Below, in pieces: positions 34,255 through 40,726 of a stretch of DNA of 40,726 nt; position 1 is the stretch's first letter; each line of letters opens with the position of its first letter. The stretch comes from Ignavibacteriota bacterium. GTDB taxonomy: Bacteria; Bacteroidota; Ignavibacteria; UBA10030; SZUA-254. The notes below the pieces were generated by a model. That model had not been told where the DNA came from. It worked only from the letters and a program-made list of their open reading frames with translations, and made no database searches. Made by a program: the position numbers and the translations under genes. The DNA lies in NCBI GenBank assembly GCA_016209795.1, contig JACQVI010000045.1, positions 1 through 40,726 on the forward strand, in the 5' to 3' direction.

Positions 34255-36810
34255 TCATCGTGGGGTGAGAATAAAATTCTTATTTTCAATCACATCTCCT
34301 TCTGGTTTTGCCATCACATCAATCTCATAGGAAACGGGTTGAGCGCTATACCCCAGTAGTTCCAGTTGAGCCTCGTCCAAAGCGATGCGGTACTTCCCCG
34401 GTGGAACGGTCGAAAACTCGTACTCTCCTGTGGAGAACGTGGAAGTAGCGTATTTCCTCACCATCTTTTCTTCACGAGACTTCATGATAACATTTATGCC
34501 TGGAGCAGGATCTTCCCTGCCGTCTTTAGTAACGACTGCACCACGCACGATGCCGCCTATAACCAGTGGGATGTCCACGCGCTTAAGATAGTTCGGTTCT
34601 GCCAGGACACGAACGCTGCCACGTTCTGGCACCAGGAGAGGATTTTCGAGCGTTTTCATATCGACGTAAACATCATACTCTTCATAGTTCAACAGTCGTC
34701 CCAATCTCAGCGACGTTATTGGTATGGCAGTCGATTGGGTCTGTCGCGTGAAATTGGCAAGAAAGATCCGTGATTTCTCAAGTGTTTCCTCTCCCTTATC
34801 TGGAATACCGTTGCCATTAGCATCATAAAACGGGTTTATGACGATACCACCGTGCCCTGGTAAATCTATTCGGTTGTTAAAATACAAATATGGTGTTGTG
34901 GGATCGAAACTTATTGTTCCAGTCGCACCTGTAGAATACTCGTACTGACCGTGACCGGTATTGGCAGCACCGGCTTGTACCCTCAGATACGGAAGACGAT
35001 AGCGGATCTGTATCCCAACATGATAAAACTGTACGACAGGTATACGACGGTATGAAAGCTGAACGGTCAAACCGGCTGCGAAACCTCTGGCAACATTGGC
35101 TTCGAATGACTCGATACGGTGATGCAGATGATTGTACCCTGTCTCCATCTGCAGAACGACTCCGGCTGGCATGAATACCCCTAACGATGCGATAGACTGA
35201 TTAGAGAGTGTGACGAGGGATCCGTCAGGATTGATCCGCCACGTTATCTGACTGCTTAAACTGGGATTCACCGCTCGCGATCTGTACAGGATGGCACCTT
35301 GCAGCTCGCGTAGAACATCGTTCTCAAAACCCGTTTGACTGGCAAATGCATTAGCCCAGAGACCCCGAATAAGAGGTTGACGCAGGATAAGCTCGAGACT
35401 GTTATTCATTCTGGCCGGATTGAAAAAAGCATTCCGGGAAAACTGCGTTCCTATGAGTGTGAATTCGCTCAAGGAAGGGAAAATCCAATTCAATCCCACA
35501 CGAGAAAATGCCGACGGTGCAACAAGAGCATTAACAATCAGACCATAAAATAGTCGGGATGTCGCAGTCAGCGCAGGATACACTTTCGTTCTGACTGATG
35601 AGAGATTAAAATAGTCAAATTTTGTACCGAGCGTAAGGCCGGAGGAAACTCCCCATTGGAGGGAGCCTGATGATGCCGCCACCTCGGATCGATTGCTGGT
35701 TCTCCCAGCCGTCAAGGAGTATTCGATCTCTCCAGGCGGGATCAACGTCGTGGGCAAGTTAAGCCGGTAGCGCAATACGCGTTCCTGTCCCCACTGGTCA
35801 TACCCACGCAGCTCGATGTTACCCAGACCATAGATAAGGGGAATCTCAAATTGATAATTTCCTTCTTCGTCGGTTCGTTGGTATCGAAATCCTGTTGCGA
35901 TGTCATATCCTTCGATGTCGACATTTGGTTCCAGTTGTCCGCGGAACACCTCTGGTGAAAAAAAATATCGGGCTTGGAGAGGTCGATTCGTCACCTCGAC
36001 GCCGGTAACAAGCGTCGGCCGCAATCCCGCAGTCGTGATCTCGCCGATTCGAATTTGCTGCACGGCTTTGGTGTTTAAGAATGGATACCGGAATTGAGCA
36101 CGGAAGTCACTTCTATCCACTCCGCGGGCACGTGTTCCGACGAGCCGTGCCGTGAAGTCTCCACCTAACAGCTTGGACCCGAACGTGAGATAGTAGCGCG
36201 TACGAGGGGGATTGACCGTCGAAAAACGAGAGAAGACGTTATAGCCGAGGCGCCCAGTACCGACAAAGGAAAATCTCCGACCTATGTAAGCCTCGGGCTC
36301 CGGGATGATCTCGCGCCTCGCAAGTTGTCTCTGCAATCTGATCTGGCGTTGCCTCACAAGAATGGCTGGCAAATCGCGAACGAGCGGCAATTCAACGGTC
36401 AAGCGGCGAGGCTTATAACGAAAATTCAAGCCAAAAAAATTATTGATGAACCCGGTGCGCAAATACAGCCGACCTTCGCTCACGATAAAGTCATCAGAGC
36501 TGAGGCGAAATACTTTATCGGCGATAGATGCCTCTCCAGTTTTACAATCGATCACATACGTCGTATCAGTTGTTTTAAAAAACCCTTCCAGTCTCTGGTC
36601 TTCCGCATCAAATTCGTTTTTGATCCCGAGGAATGTGAACACAGTATCCACAGGAAGGTACGCATTCTGATCCTTGACAACTATTTCCAGAGTTTTCCTC
36701 CCCAAGCTCGCAACCCTCAATTCCACGGGAATTTTTTCCCAAAGCTGTTGCGCTACAATGCTTCCCATACTCCACCCAAACCATATCAGACAATAAATAG
36801 CCTGCCTCAT
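34255..36810 (-). CDS. usher-like outer-membrane protein (divergent FimD/PapC type)
   Basis: An 851-residue protein; ATG 36810 with AAGG 6 bases upstream, overlapping the 3' end region of the chaperone gene. Signal peptide MRQAIYCLIWFGWSMGSIVA. Residues 25-135 form an N-terminal domain (VELRVASLGRKTLEIVV, AYLPVDTVFTFLGI) like that of fimbrial ushers. About 160-660 consists of alternating hydrophobic/polar strands typical of an outer-membrane barrel, interrupted at about 311-353 by a plug-like segment (VDIEGYDIATGF, NIELRGYDQWGQE). Then GHGGIVINPFYDANGNGIPD (about 655-675) and a carboxypeptidase-regulatory-like beta domain (about 751-815, PPGKYRIALDE). Ushers receive chaperone-subunit complexes and thread the fibre through the outer membrane. 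Size and neighbours (chaperone 10 bases upstream, pilin-like gene before it) support this. There is no T9SS sorting domain, as expected for a barrel protein. Sequence divergence leaves an unrelated barrel role possible. Confidence 0.72.
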   Translation of the reverse strand: MRQAIYCLIWFGWSMGSIVAQQLWEKIPVELRVASLGRKTLEIVVKDQNAYLPVDTVFTFLGIKNEFDAEDQRLEGFFKTTDTTYVIDCKTGEASIADKVFRLSSDDFIVSEGRLYLRTGFINNFFGLNFRYKPRRLTVELPLVRDLPAILVRQRQIRLQRQLARREIIPEPEAYIGRRFSFVGTGRLGYNVFSRFSTVNPPRTRYYLTFGSKLLGGDFTARLVGTRARGVDRSDFRAQFRYPFLNTKAVQQIRIGEITTAGLRPTLVTGVEVTNRPLQARYFFSPEVFRGQLEPNVDIEGYDIATGFRYQRTDEEGNYQFEIPLIYGLGNIELRGYDQWGQERVLRYRLNLPTTLIPPGEIEYSLTAGRTSNRSEVAASSGSLQWGVSSGLTLGTKFDYFNLSSVRTKVYPALTATSRLFYGLIVNALVAPSAFSRVGLNWIFPSLSEFTLIGTQFSRNAFFNPARMNNSLELILRQPLIRGLWANAFASQTGFENDVLRELQGAILYRSRAVNPSLSSQITWRINPDGSLVTLSNQSIASLGVFMPAGVVLQMETGYNHLHHRIESFEANVARGFAAGLTVQLSYRRIPVVQFYHVGIQIRYRLPYLRVQAGAANTGHGQYEYSTGATGTISFDPTTPYLYFNNRIDLPGHGGIVINPFYDANGNGIPDKGEETLEKSRIFLANFTRQTQSTAIPITSLRLGRLLNYEEYDVYVDMKTLENPLLVPERGSVRVLAEPNYLKRVDIPLVIGGIVRGAVVTKDGREDPAPGINVIMKSREEKMVRKYATSTFSTGEYEFSTVPPGKYRIALDEAQLELLGYSAQPVSYEIDVMAKPEGDVIENKNFILTPR

Positions 36811-36820
36811 GCTGGACCTT

Positions 36821-37651
36821 TTAAGGAATTTCTATATTCATCGAGAGCCGAACCGGTGCTGTTGGAATTTGCTTTTTGTTTTTCCCATCCGACACAATTT
36901 CAACCTGAACCGTATATCTGCCCGTCGGAATCGCGTCGCGAGAAAATTTCTTCTCCAGGAAGAACGACTTAAAGACGACCAGGGGAAATGTTGACGTACT
37001 GACCACTTTACCCTCTTCATTCTCAAAACGGATTTTCCATCTGCCAGCGAAAGACGCATTGCCGGTTCTCGTGAGATTCATGGAACAGACAATATCCGCA
37101 TGTGAAGGAGTGACCCTGAAATCCGTCACCTCTACTCCGGTTGAAACGTTACCCTTACGGTAGTGCACCGGCAAGCCGATGGCTTGTGTCATGACGAGTC
37201 CCGACTTACCCTTCCCCTGTCCGGCTGCCGCGGTTGGAGGCGGCTTCCGTGGAACCCCCGTTACGATAATACGTGCCCAGTATTCGCCATCAGGAAGTCC
37301 GGGGGGCGGATAGGCAACCAAACGAACGGTCTGAATTTCGCCAAACGGTAATATGAATCGCTCTGGATACGGCTTGATCCACTCAGCCGCCGAGGTTGGC
37401 TCGCCGGAAAGTGTATCCATAACGATGGCCGGTTTGCCGCTATCATCTGAGATGACGTAGCCGTACTTTACTTCGACGCTCACCTCGAGATCCTGTGATC
37501 CTGTATTATTCACCCTGAGCGGAACCATTCTCTGAGATGCATCCAGGACGATATACCGCGGGTAAACGCTAAAGCCGGCAAAAAGACTCGAAGTAAAACT
37601 AAGGAAAATGATAAGGGCGAAAACAGTATGCAACCTCAACCGATGATCCAT
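36821..37651 (-). CDS. PapD-like periplasmic pilus chaperone
   Basis: A 276-residue protein with signal peptide MDHRLRLHTVFALIIFLSF..., cleaved near residue 25. The first Ig-like domain (27-130) has the chaperone layout: an edge strand YPRYIVLDASQRMVPLRVNN, then WIKPYPERFILPFGEIQTVR and PPGLPDGEYWARIIV. The last two correspond to the 'P..F.L..GE.QTVRL..P..LPDGEYR' signature of archaic/alternative chaperone-usher chaperones. A short Gly/Lys/Pro linker (about 133-150) precedes a second Ig-like domain (150-276). Such chaperones donate a strand to fold subunits in the periplasm and deliver them to the usher. The gene sits 10 bases before the usher-like gene and just after the pilin-like gene's terminator. 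GAGG is 15 bases upstream of the ATG, a long spacing that may mean modest translation. Confidence 0.78.
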   Translation of the reverse strand: MDHRLRLHTVFALIIFLSFTSSLFAGFSVYPRYIVLDASQRMVPLRVNNTGSQDLEVSVEVKYGYVISDDSGKPAIVMDTLSGEPTSAAEWIKPYPERFILPFGEIQTVRLVAYPPPGLPDGEYWARIIVTGVPRKPPPTAAAGQGKGKSGLVMTQAIGLPVHYRKGNVSTGVEVTDFRVTPSHADIVCSMNLTRTGNASFAGRWKIRFENEEGKVVSTSTFPLVVFKSFFLEKKFSRDAIPTGRYTVQVEIVSDGKNKKQIPTAPVRLSMNIEIP

Positions 37652-37704
37652 ATAACAATCTTTTTCCTCTGTTCAAAAAATCTGTTGATCAAGGTCTATT
37701 ATAC

Positions 37705-37748
37705 AAAAAAGGTAGCTTGCAGGTATATCGTCAAGCTACCTCTTTTTT
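37705..37748 (-). terminator. strong hairpin terminator between pilin-like and chaperone genes
   Basis: GGTAGCTTG (37711-37719) and CAAGCTACC (37732-37740) form a perfect 9-bp stem with a 12-base loop, followed on the minus strand by six T (37710-37705); six T also lie on the plus side (37743-37748). It is 61 bases past the pilin-like stop and 53 before the chaperone start, so partial read-through would give far more pilin than chaperone and usher. A TATAAT (37703-37698) follows directly but lacks a well-spaced -35. Confidence 0.85.
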
Positions 37749-37801
37749 GTGCTGCAAACGACACCCTTCAGTGCGCAGCGAGCACTGAGAGCAACCAATC
37801 A

Positions 37802-38368
37802 CTATGGTGTTGGTGTAATGTACTGCGCAGTGACAATCGCCTGACCTTCGTAGGTGATTTCCTCTAGGAGATTGGTCGGGGTACAAATATCGGGGCTTAC
37901 CCATACCAAAATTTCCCCGCTAAACAGGTTCACGACCTGTGGACCACTTTGGGGATTAAAGAAGACGAATGGGCCCCCATCCGGTCCCCAGGCTGCGGAG
38001 GTACCATCATAGCTTAAGCTGAGCGGCGGGGCTTCTAGAGCTGCGCCACCTAACAGTGTCGGGACACTGATCGACACCTGCACATCAGCACCCGGGTCGC
38101 CTGTGATTGTTGCTCCATCGTTGGTGTAAGCTTCCTCACCCGTTTTGAGCGGATTGATGTAGGTTCCGTCCCCCAGGGGATCTGCAGGGATATCGTAGCA
38201 CGTGCCCGGCGCTAAGCCCTCAACCGAAAACCCCCCTTCTCCAACCTCCAATGCCGCCGTGAGCACCGAGACCTCAAACGGATAGATCGCCTGTTGTACC
38301 TGGGCGAGCACGCTATTGATGCCACCTGCAGCAAGCACAATAAGCATAACGAACATAAAGCGTTTCAT
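37802..38368 (-). CDS. secreted pilin-like subunit (DUF4402-like)
   Basis: A 188-residue protein. ATG 38368 is chosen because AAAAGGAG lies 5 bases upstream and a clean signal peptide (MKRFMFVMLIVLAAGGINSV, cut near A22) follows. The mature part of about 166 residues is all beta: VSVLTAALEVGEGGFSVEGL at the start, TITGDPGADVQVSISVP in the middle, and ITYEGQAIVTAQYI at the end. This opening/'GdpGA.v.vs.p'/final 'G.a.VTa.Y' layout resembles DUF4402-type subunits carried by some chaperone-usher-type loci. Cysteines in GTCYD and DICTP could form a disulfide. There is no sorting domain, so it is not T9SS cargo. Being followed by a terminator and then chaperone and usher genes fits a major, highly expressed subunit. 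The subunit assignment rests on context plus weak motif likeness. Confidence 0.68.
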   Translation of the reverse strand: MKRFMFVMLIVLAAGGINSVLAQVQQAIYPFEVSVLTAALEVGEGGFSVEGLAPGTCYDIPADPLGDGTYINPLKTGEEAYTNDGATITGDPGADVQVSISVPTLLGGAALEAPPLSLSYDGTSAAWGPDGGPFVFFNPQSGPQVVNLFSGEILVWVSPDICTPTNLLEEITYEGQAIVTAQYITPTP

Positions 38369-38400
38369 ATTAACTCCTTTTAATGATTTGTTTGTGAAAT

Positions 38401-38418
38401 GGTGGATTAGTGAATTAA
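38401..38418. repeat. dispersed AT-rich repeat upstream of the pilin-like gene
   Basis: GGTGGATTAGTGAATTAA matches 88-105 at 17 of 18 bases; the latter lies upstream of the MKRF gene that leaves the window. Both copies sit in the leader regions of genes starting MKRF, so a shared leader element or a simple dispersed repeat is possible. Confidence 0.4.
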
Positions 38419-38460
38419 GAATTTGGAACTTAGAATTACAAAAACTGTACATATTCAGAG

Positions 38461-38493
38461 AAAACCTTGCAAAGGCTCTCGACCTTCGCAAGG
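38461..38493 (-). terminator. terminator of the 38505-40454 cargo gene
   Basis: CCTTGCAAAGG (38465-38475) and CCTTCGCAAGG (38483-38493) pair over 11 bp with one G-U pair and a 7-base loop, followed by four T (38464-38461) on the minus strand, 11 bases past the stop codon. It separates this gene from the pilin-like gene. Confidence 0.7.
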
Positions 38494-38504
38494 TTCACCA
38501 CATA

Positions 38505-40454
38505 CTACTTCACGAGCATCATCTTCTTGACGCTGGTGTAGAGTCTCTCCGTCGCATTGCCGTCCTCGTCAATGCCCTCGACAGCGATACGATAGAAGTA
38601 GACGCCCGAACTCAACTCTGATGCATCGAACTCAACATCGTTCAAACCCTCAGTGAATTCCTCACGATCTGCTAAGGTTGCCACTTCCTGCCCGAGCATA
38701 TTGTACACCTTCATCGTGACAATAGCGTCTTGAGGGAGTGTGAACTCAATCGCGGTAGCCGGGTTGAACGGGTTCGGATAGTTCTGACGCAGCGAGAACG
38801 CCTGAGGCAGCGATGCGATATCCACAAAGGGTCTTCGCTCTGGCGCAGGTGGTATTACCGCTGTTGGGCGATACAAATGTTGAGATAGACCAACAGCGCT
38901 ATGACCTGTGAACTTCGTGTGTCCGCCCTGGGGTGAAGGTGGACTCTTGGTGCCGCCGGCAAAGCTGATCGTATCTAATGGACCGTCGAACTCCCGATTA
39001 ATCTCCTGAATAACTGCCAGGAGTGATGTTGAGTCACCTTTATCCAGCCCGAGGCATGCTAAATAATTATCAGCCTTTGCTGCAATCTGCCTTACCGTCT
39101 GTCCATCGAACAGATTGCCAGGATTATTATATTTCATGTCGCCGAATAATCCCGGCATTTTATCCTCATCACTCATGGCTATGTTCGCCTTGAGGGCAAT
39201 TGCCTCAGCAAGCAGAATGTTGTTATGCTTCGCTGGAGGTGCGCTCTTCTGGGGTTTTGTCCACGGTTTTCCACCAATGGTGTTCAGACAGGAGGGACCA
39301 CCTGTGTGCATACCGGTCTTATCCTTCAAGGTCTTGTAAATGGCAGCCGCTTTCTTCGGATGATACACCTGATTCGGTGCACGACCAACATATAGACCCG
39401 AGTCGATATAAATCTGACCACCTTGTTGGTAGACTTCATCCAATGCGTTCCAGACATTTGGCATTGGAGGATATAAGTGGCTCGTGCCAGGATCTGGCAG
39501 TGCAGTCCCCTCACCAATCTCATCGACGCCGCTTGTCCATTCATAACTTTTGATCGTCAGCTCTTTTCCTTTATTTCCTTGGGCGTAAATGATCACAGAG
39601 CCACTATCTGCAACGTTACCGGTAAAATTCCATTCCTTCGGCTTTGCCGGATCTTTCGGACCTCCTGACATGCCGCCGGAGATACTTAAAATGGGATCTC
39701 CGAACGCGTCTTTTCGAACTTCCTGACTGAATTTGAGGTGCAGATCGAGGGCTTTCTGTCCTGTGTTATTGACTAGTGTGAAGGTGGCTTCACTAAACTT
39801 AGCCTTTTTCTTAATACCCTTTCCTTTGGCTTCTTTTCCCTTTTCGGTCTTTGCAAGGGCTAACGATTCAGGCGGGAACGAGCGCATCAGGTACGCATCG
39901 TACGTCATGATCTCCACTTTCTGATTGATATCGCTGTAAAGCGGATGCTGGTAGGACGACGCCGTTGTCATATCGAAATAGACATCGGTGGGGATATCCG
40001 GAGGATCGGCAAGGACGTGCAATATCCAGCCACCGCCACCTATGCTACCGATATTCGGGTCCCAGGAAAACATTACACCGCCTGCGCCCTCAGATGACGA
40101 TTTAAACCTGACGTAGAACGTATCGGATTGTGTGTCTCGCACGAGATCGCGGATATCGACGTACGAACCTCCAGAACGACAATCGCCGGGACTGCGACCA
40201 ATTAATCGTGCATCGAAGACGCCATCAGGTCCCGGGGGCGGTGCTTCAATTTCCGCAGGGGTGATACTGCTATCATCAAGACAGTAAGTTGCTCCCGGGT
40301 CGGTCCCAACGACTAAATCCGCTTCACCCTCTTGCCCTCCGGAGTTATCGGAAACGTGAATCGTTGTGTTCCACCCTTGAGCCAATACTGCCTGGGTCAG
40401 CAAACACGAAAGACCCAGACACAGTAACAAAGAAAACATTTTGAACAAGTTCAT
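38505..40454 (-). CDS. T9SS-secreted protein next to the chaperone-usher-like locus
   Basis: A 649-residue protein from ATG 40454 with GAGG 6 bases upstream; signal peptide MNLFKMFSLLLCLGLSCLLT, cut near A25. Residues 28-185 form a complete LPPxPP-type module (VGTDPGATYCLDDSSI, PPPGPDGVFDARLIG, SGGSYVDIRDLV, GVMFSWD). A lysine-rich stretch (about 203-222, EKGKEAKGKGIKKKAK) leads into a region aligned with the 23481 product (TLVNNTGQKALDLHLKF, KPKEWNF, NKGKELTIKSYEW, QVYHPKKAAAIYK). The shared module follows: KHNNILLAEAIALKAN (about 410), FGDMKYNN, FDGQTVRQIAAKADNYL and INREFDGPLDTI (about 491-502). The sorting domain is 553-649 (NYPNPFNPAT, ending KKMMLVK). It has its own terminator and lies just upstream of the pilin-like gene; a role as an associated surface protein or adhesin is conceivable but unproven. 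Confidence 0.86.
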   Translation of the reverse strand: MNLFKMFSLLLCLGLSCLLTQAVLAQGWNTTIHVSDNSGGQEGEADLVVGTDPGATYCLDDSSITPAEIEAPPPGPDGVFDARLIGRSPGDCRSGGSYVDIRDLVRDTQSDTFYVRFKSSSEGAGGVMFSWDPNIGSIGGGGWILHVLADPPDIPTDVYFDMTTASSYQHPLYSDINQKVEIMTYDAYLMRSFPPESLALAKTEKGKEAKGKGIKKKAKFSEATFTLVNNTGQKALDLHLKFSQEVRKDAFGDPILSISGGMSGGPKDPAKPKEWNFTGNVADSGSVIIYAQGNKGKELTIKSYEWTSGVDEIGEGTALPDPGTSHLYPPMPNVWNALDEVYQQGGQIYIDSGLYVGRAPNQVYHPKKAAAIYKTLKDKTGMHTGGPSCLNTIGGKPWTKPQKSAPPAKHNNILLAEAIALKANIAMSDEDKMPGLFGDMKYNNPGNLFDGQTVRQIAAKADNYLACLGLDKGDSTSLLAVIQEINREFDGPLDTISFAGGTKSPPSPQGGHTKFTGHSAVGLSQHLYRPTAVIPPAPERRPFVDIASLPQAFSLRQNYPNPFNPATAIEFTLPQDAIVTMKVYNMLGQEVATLADREEFTEGLNDVEFDASELSSGVYFYRIAVEGIDEDGNATERLYTSVKKMMLVK

Positions 40455-40525
40455 AACTACCTCGCTATGTAATGGATGATAAAGTTAATGGAGTTAAAGT
40501 TTTTGAATTCAAATTTGGAGATCCC

Positions 40526-40562
40526 GCTCTCTCCTCCCCACGTCGTGAGAACAGGAGAGAGC
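40526..40562. repeat. 10-bp inverted repeat in the leader of the 38505-40454 gene
   Basis: GCTCTCTCCT (40526-40535) and AGGAGAGAGC (40553-40562) form a perfect stem with a 17-base loop, about 70 bases upstream of ATG 40454. No T-tract follows on the minus strand. It may be the end of an upstream gene's transcript or a structured leader. The rest of 40455-40726 contains no gene. Confidence 0.55.
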
Positions 40563-40638
40563 AGGACGCTATACTATTACTTATTTACCGATGTTACGCA
40601 CTGAACGTATAATGATAATCTGCTATCATACGACTGTC

Positions 40639-40700
40639 GGAACTCATCCCTCTGCCCCCTTCTCTTTTAAAAGAGAAGGGGGATCGAGGGGGTTGAGTTA
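40639..40700. mobile_element. palindromic repeat related to the element at 131-256
   Basis: It begins GGAACTCATCCCTCTGCCCC, nearly the same as the left end of the 131-256 element, and ends ...GGGGGTTGAGTTA, a decayed inverted copy of that end. The centre is a perfect 14-bp inverted repeat with no loop, CCCCCTTCTCTTTT (40655-40668) with its complement (40669-40682). Probably a shorter member of the same repeat family. Confidence 0.55.
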
Positions 40701-40726
40701 GGATATATTTCACAAAGAAAGTTCGT

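Noticed and set aside
34250-34265. CCCCA/TGGGG hairpin at the stop of the usher-like gene as a terminator
   Set aside because: The stem is only five base pairs and no T-tract follows on the minus strand.
36325-36972. 215-codon plus-strand ORF
   Set aside because: Antisense across the usher and chaperone genes; no signal peptide, domain or start context.

Overview
The window reads as a chromosome segment of a Bacteroidota/Chlorobiota-group (FCB) bacterium, most likely Ignavibacteria or a neighbouring lineage. The basis is eleven large secreted proteins ending in a type IX secretion (T9SS) type A sorting domain with the YPNPFNP motif, several carrying the 'LPPxPPxGxFDARF' module I associate with that group. 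GC content looks moderate. Every supported gene lies on the minus strand, so transcription runs from the right end of the window to the left.

Right part (40.5 to 34.2 kb), in order of transcription: a T9SS cargo protein with its own terminator; a small secreted pilin-like (DUF4402-like) protein followed by a strong hairpin terminator; a PapD-like periplasmic chaperone; and an outer-membrane usher-like protein that starts 10 bases after the chaperone stop. Together they look like a divergent chaperone-usher fibre locus embedded among T9SS genes.

Middle part (34.2 to 2.7 kb): ten more T9SS cargo genes, mostly with short gaps. They are two tandem Ycf48-like beta-propeller proteins, a lamin-tail/OB-fold/repeat-rich protein, a paralog of the 38.5 kb cargo gene, a 1500-residue protein carrying a double-HKD phospholipase D-type nuclease-like domain, a 1480-residue multi-propeller protein, an Asp-box propeller protein, two further repeat-propeller proteins, and an OB-fold protein. 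Before the sorting domain two recurrent architectures appear. Five proteins carry a 'WNxxS...GYWxK' double module followed by an LPPxPP module. Four carry a different shared module built around HNN/LNI/INxAFxGP motifs. No T9SS machinery gene is present.

Left part (2.7 to 0 kb): repeat-rich DNA, then a run of small genes (two related coiled-coil-type proteins, a retropepsin-like aspartyl protease, a short antitoxin-like protein), a broken DUF559 endonuclease-like gene fused to a palindromic mobile-type repeat, and the first codons of a gene leaving the window. A related palindromic repeat lies at the right edge. I found no tRNA, rRNA, CRISPR array or intact transposase.
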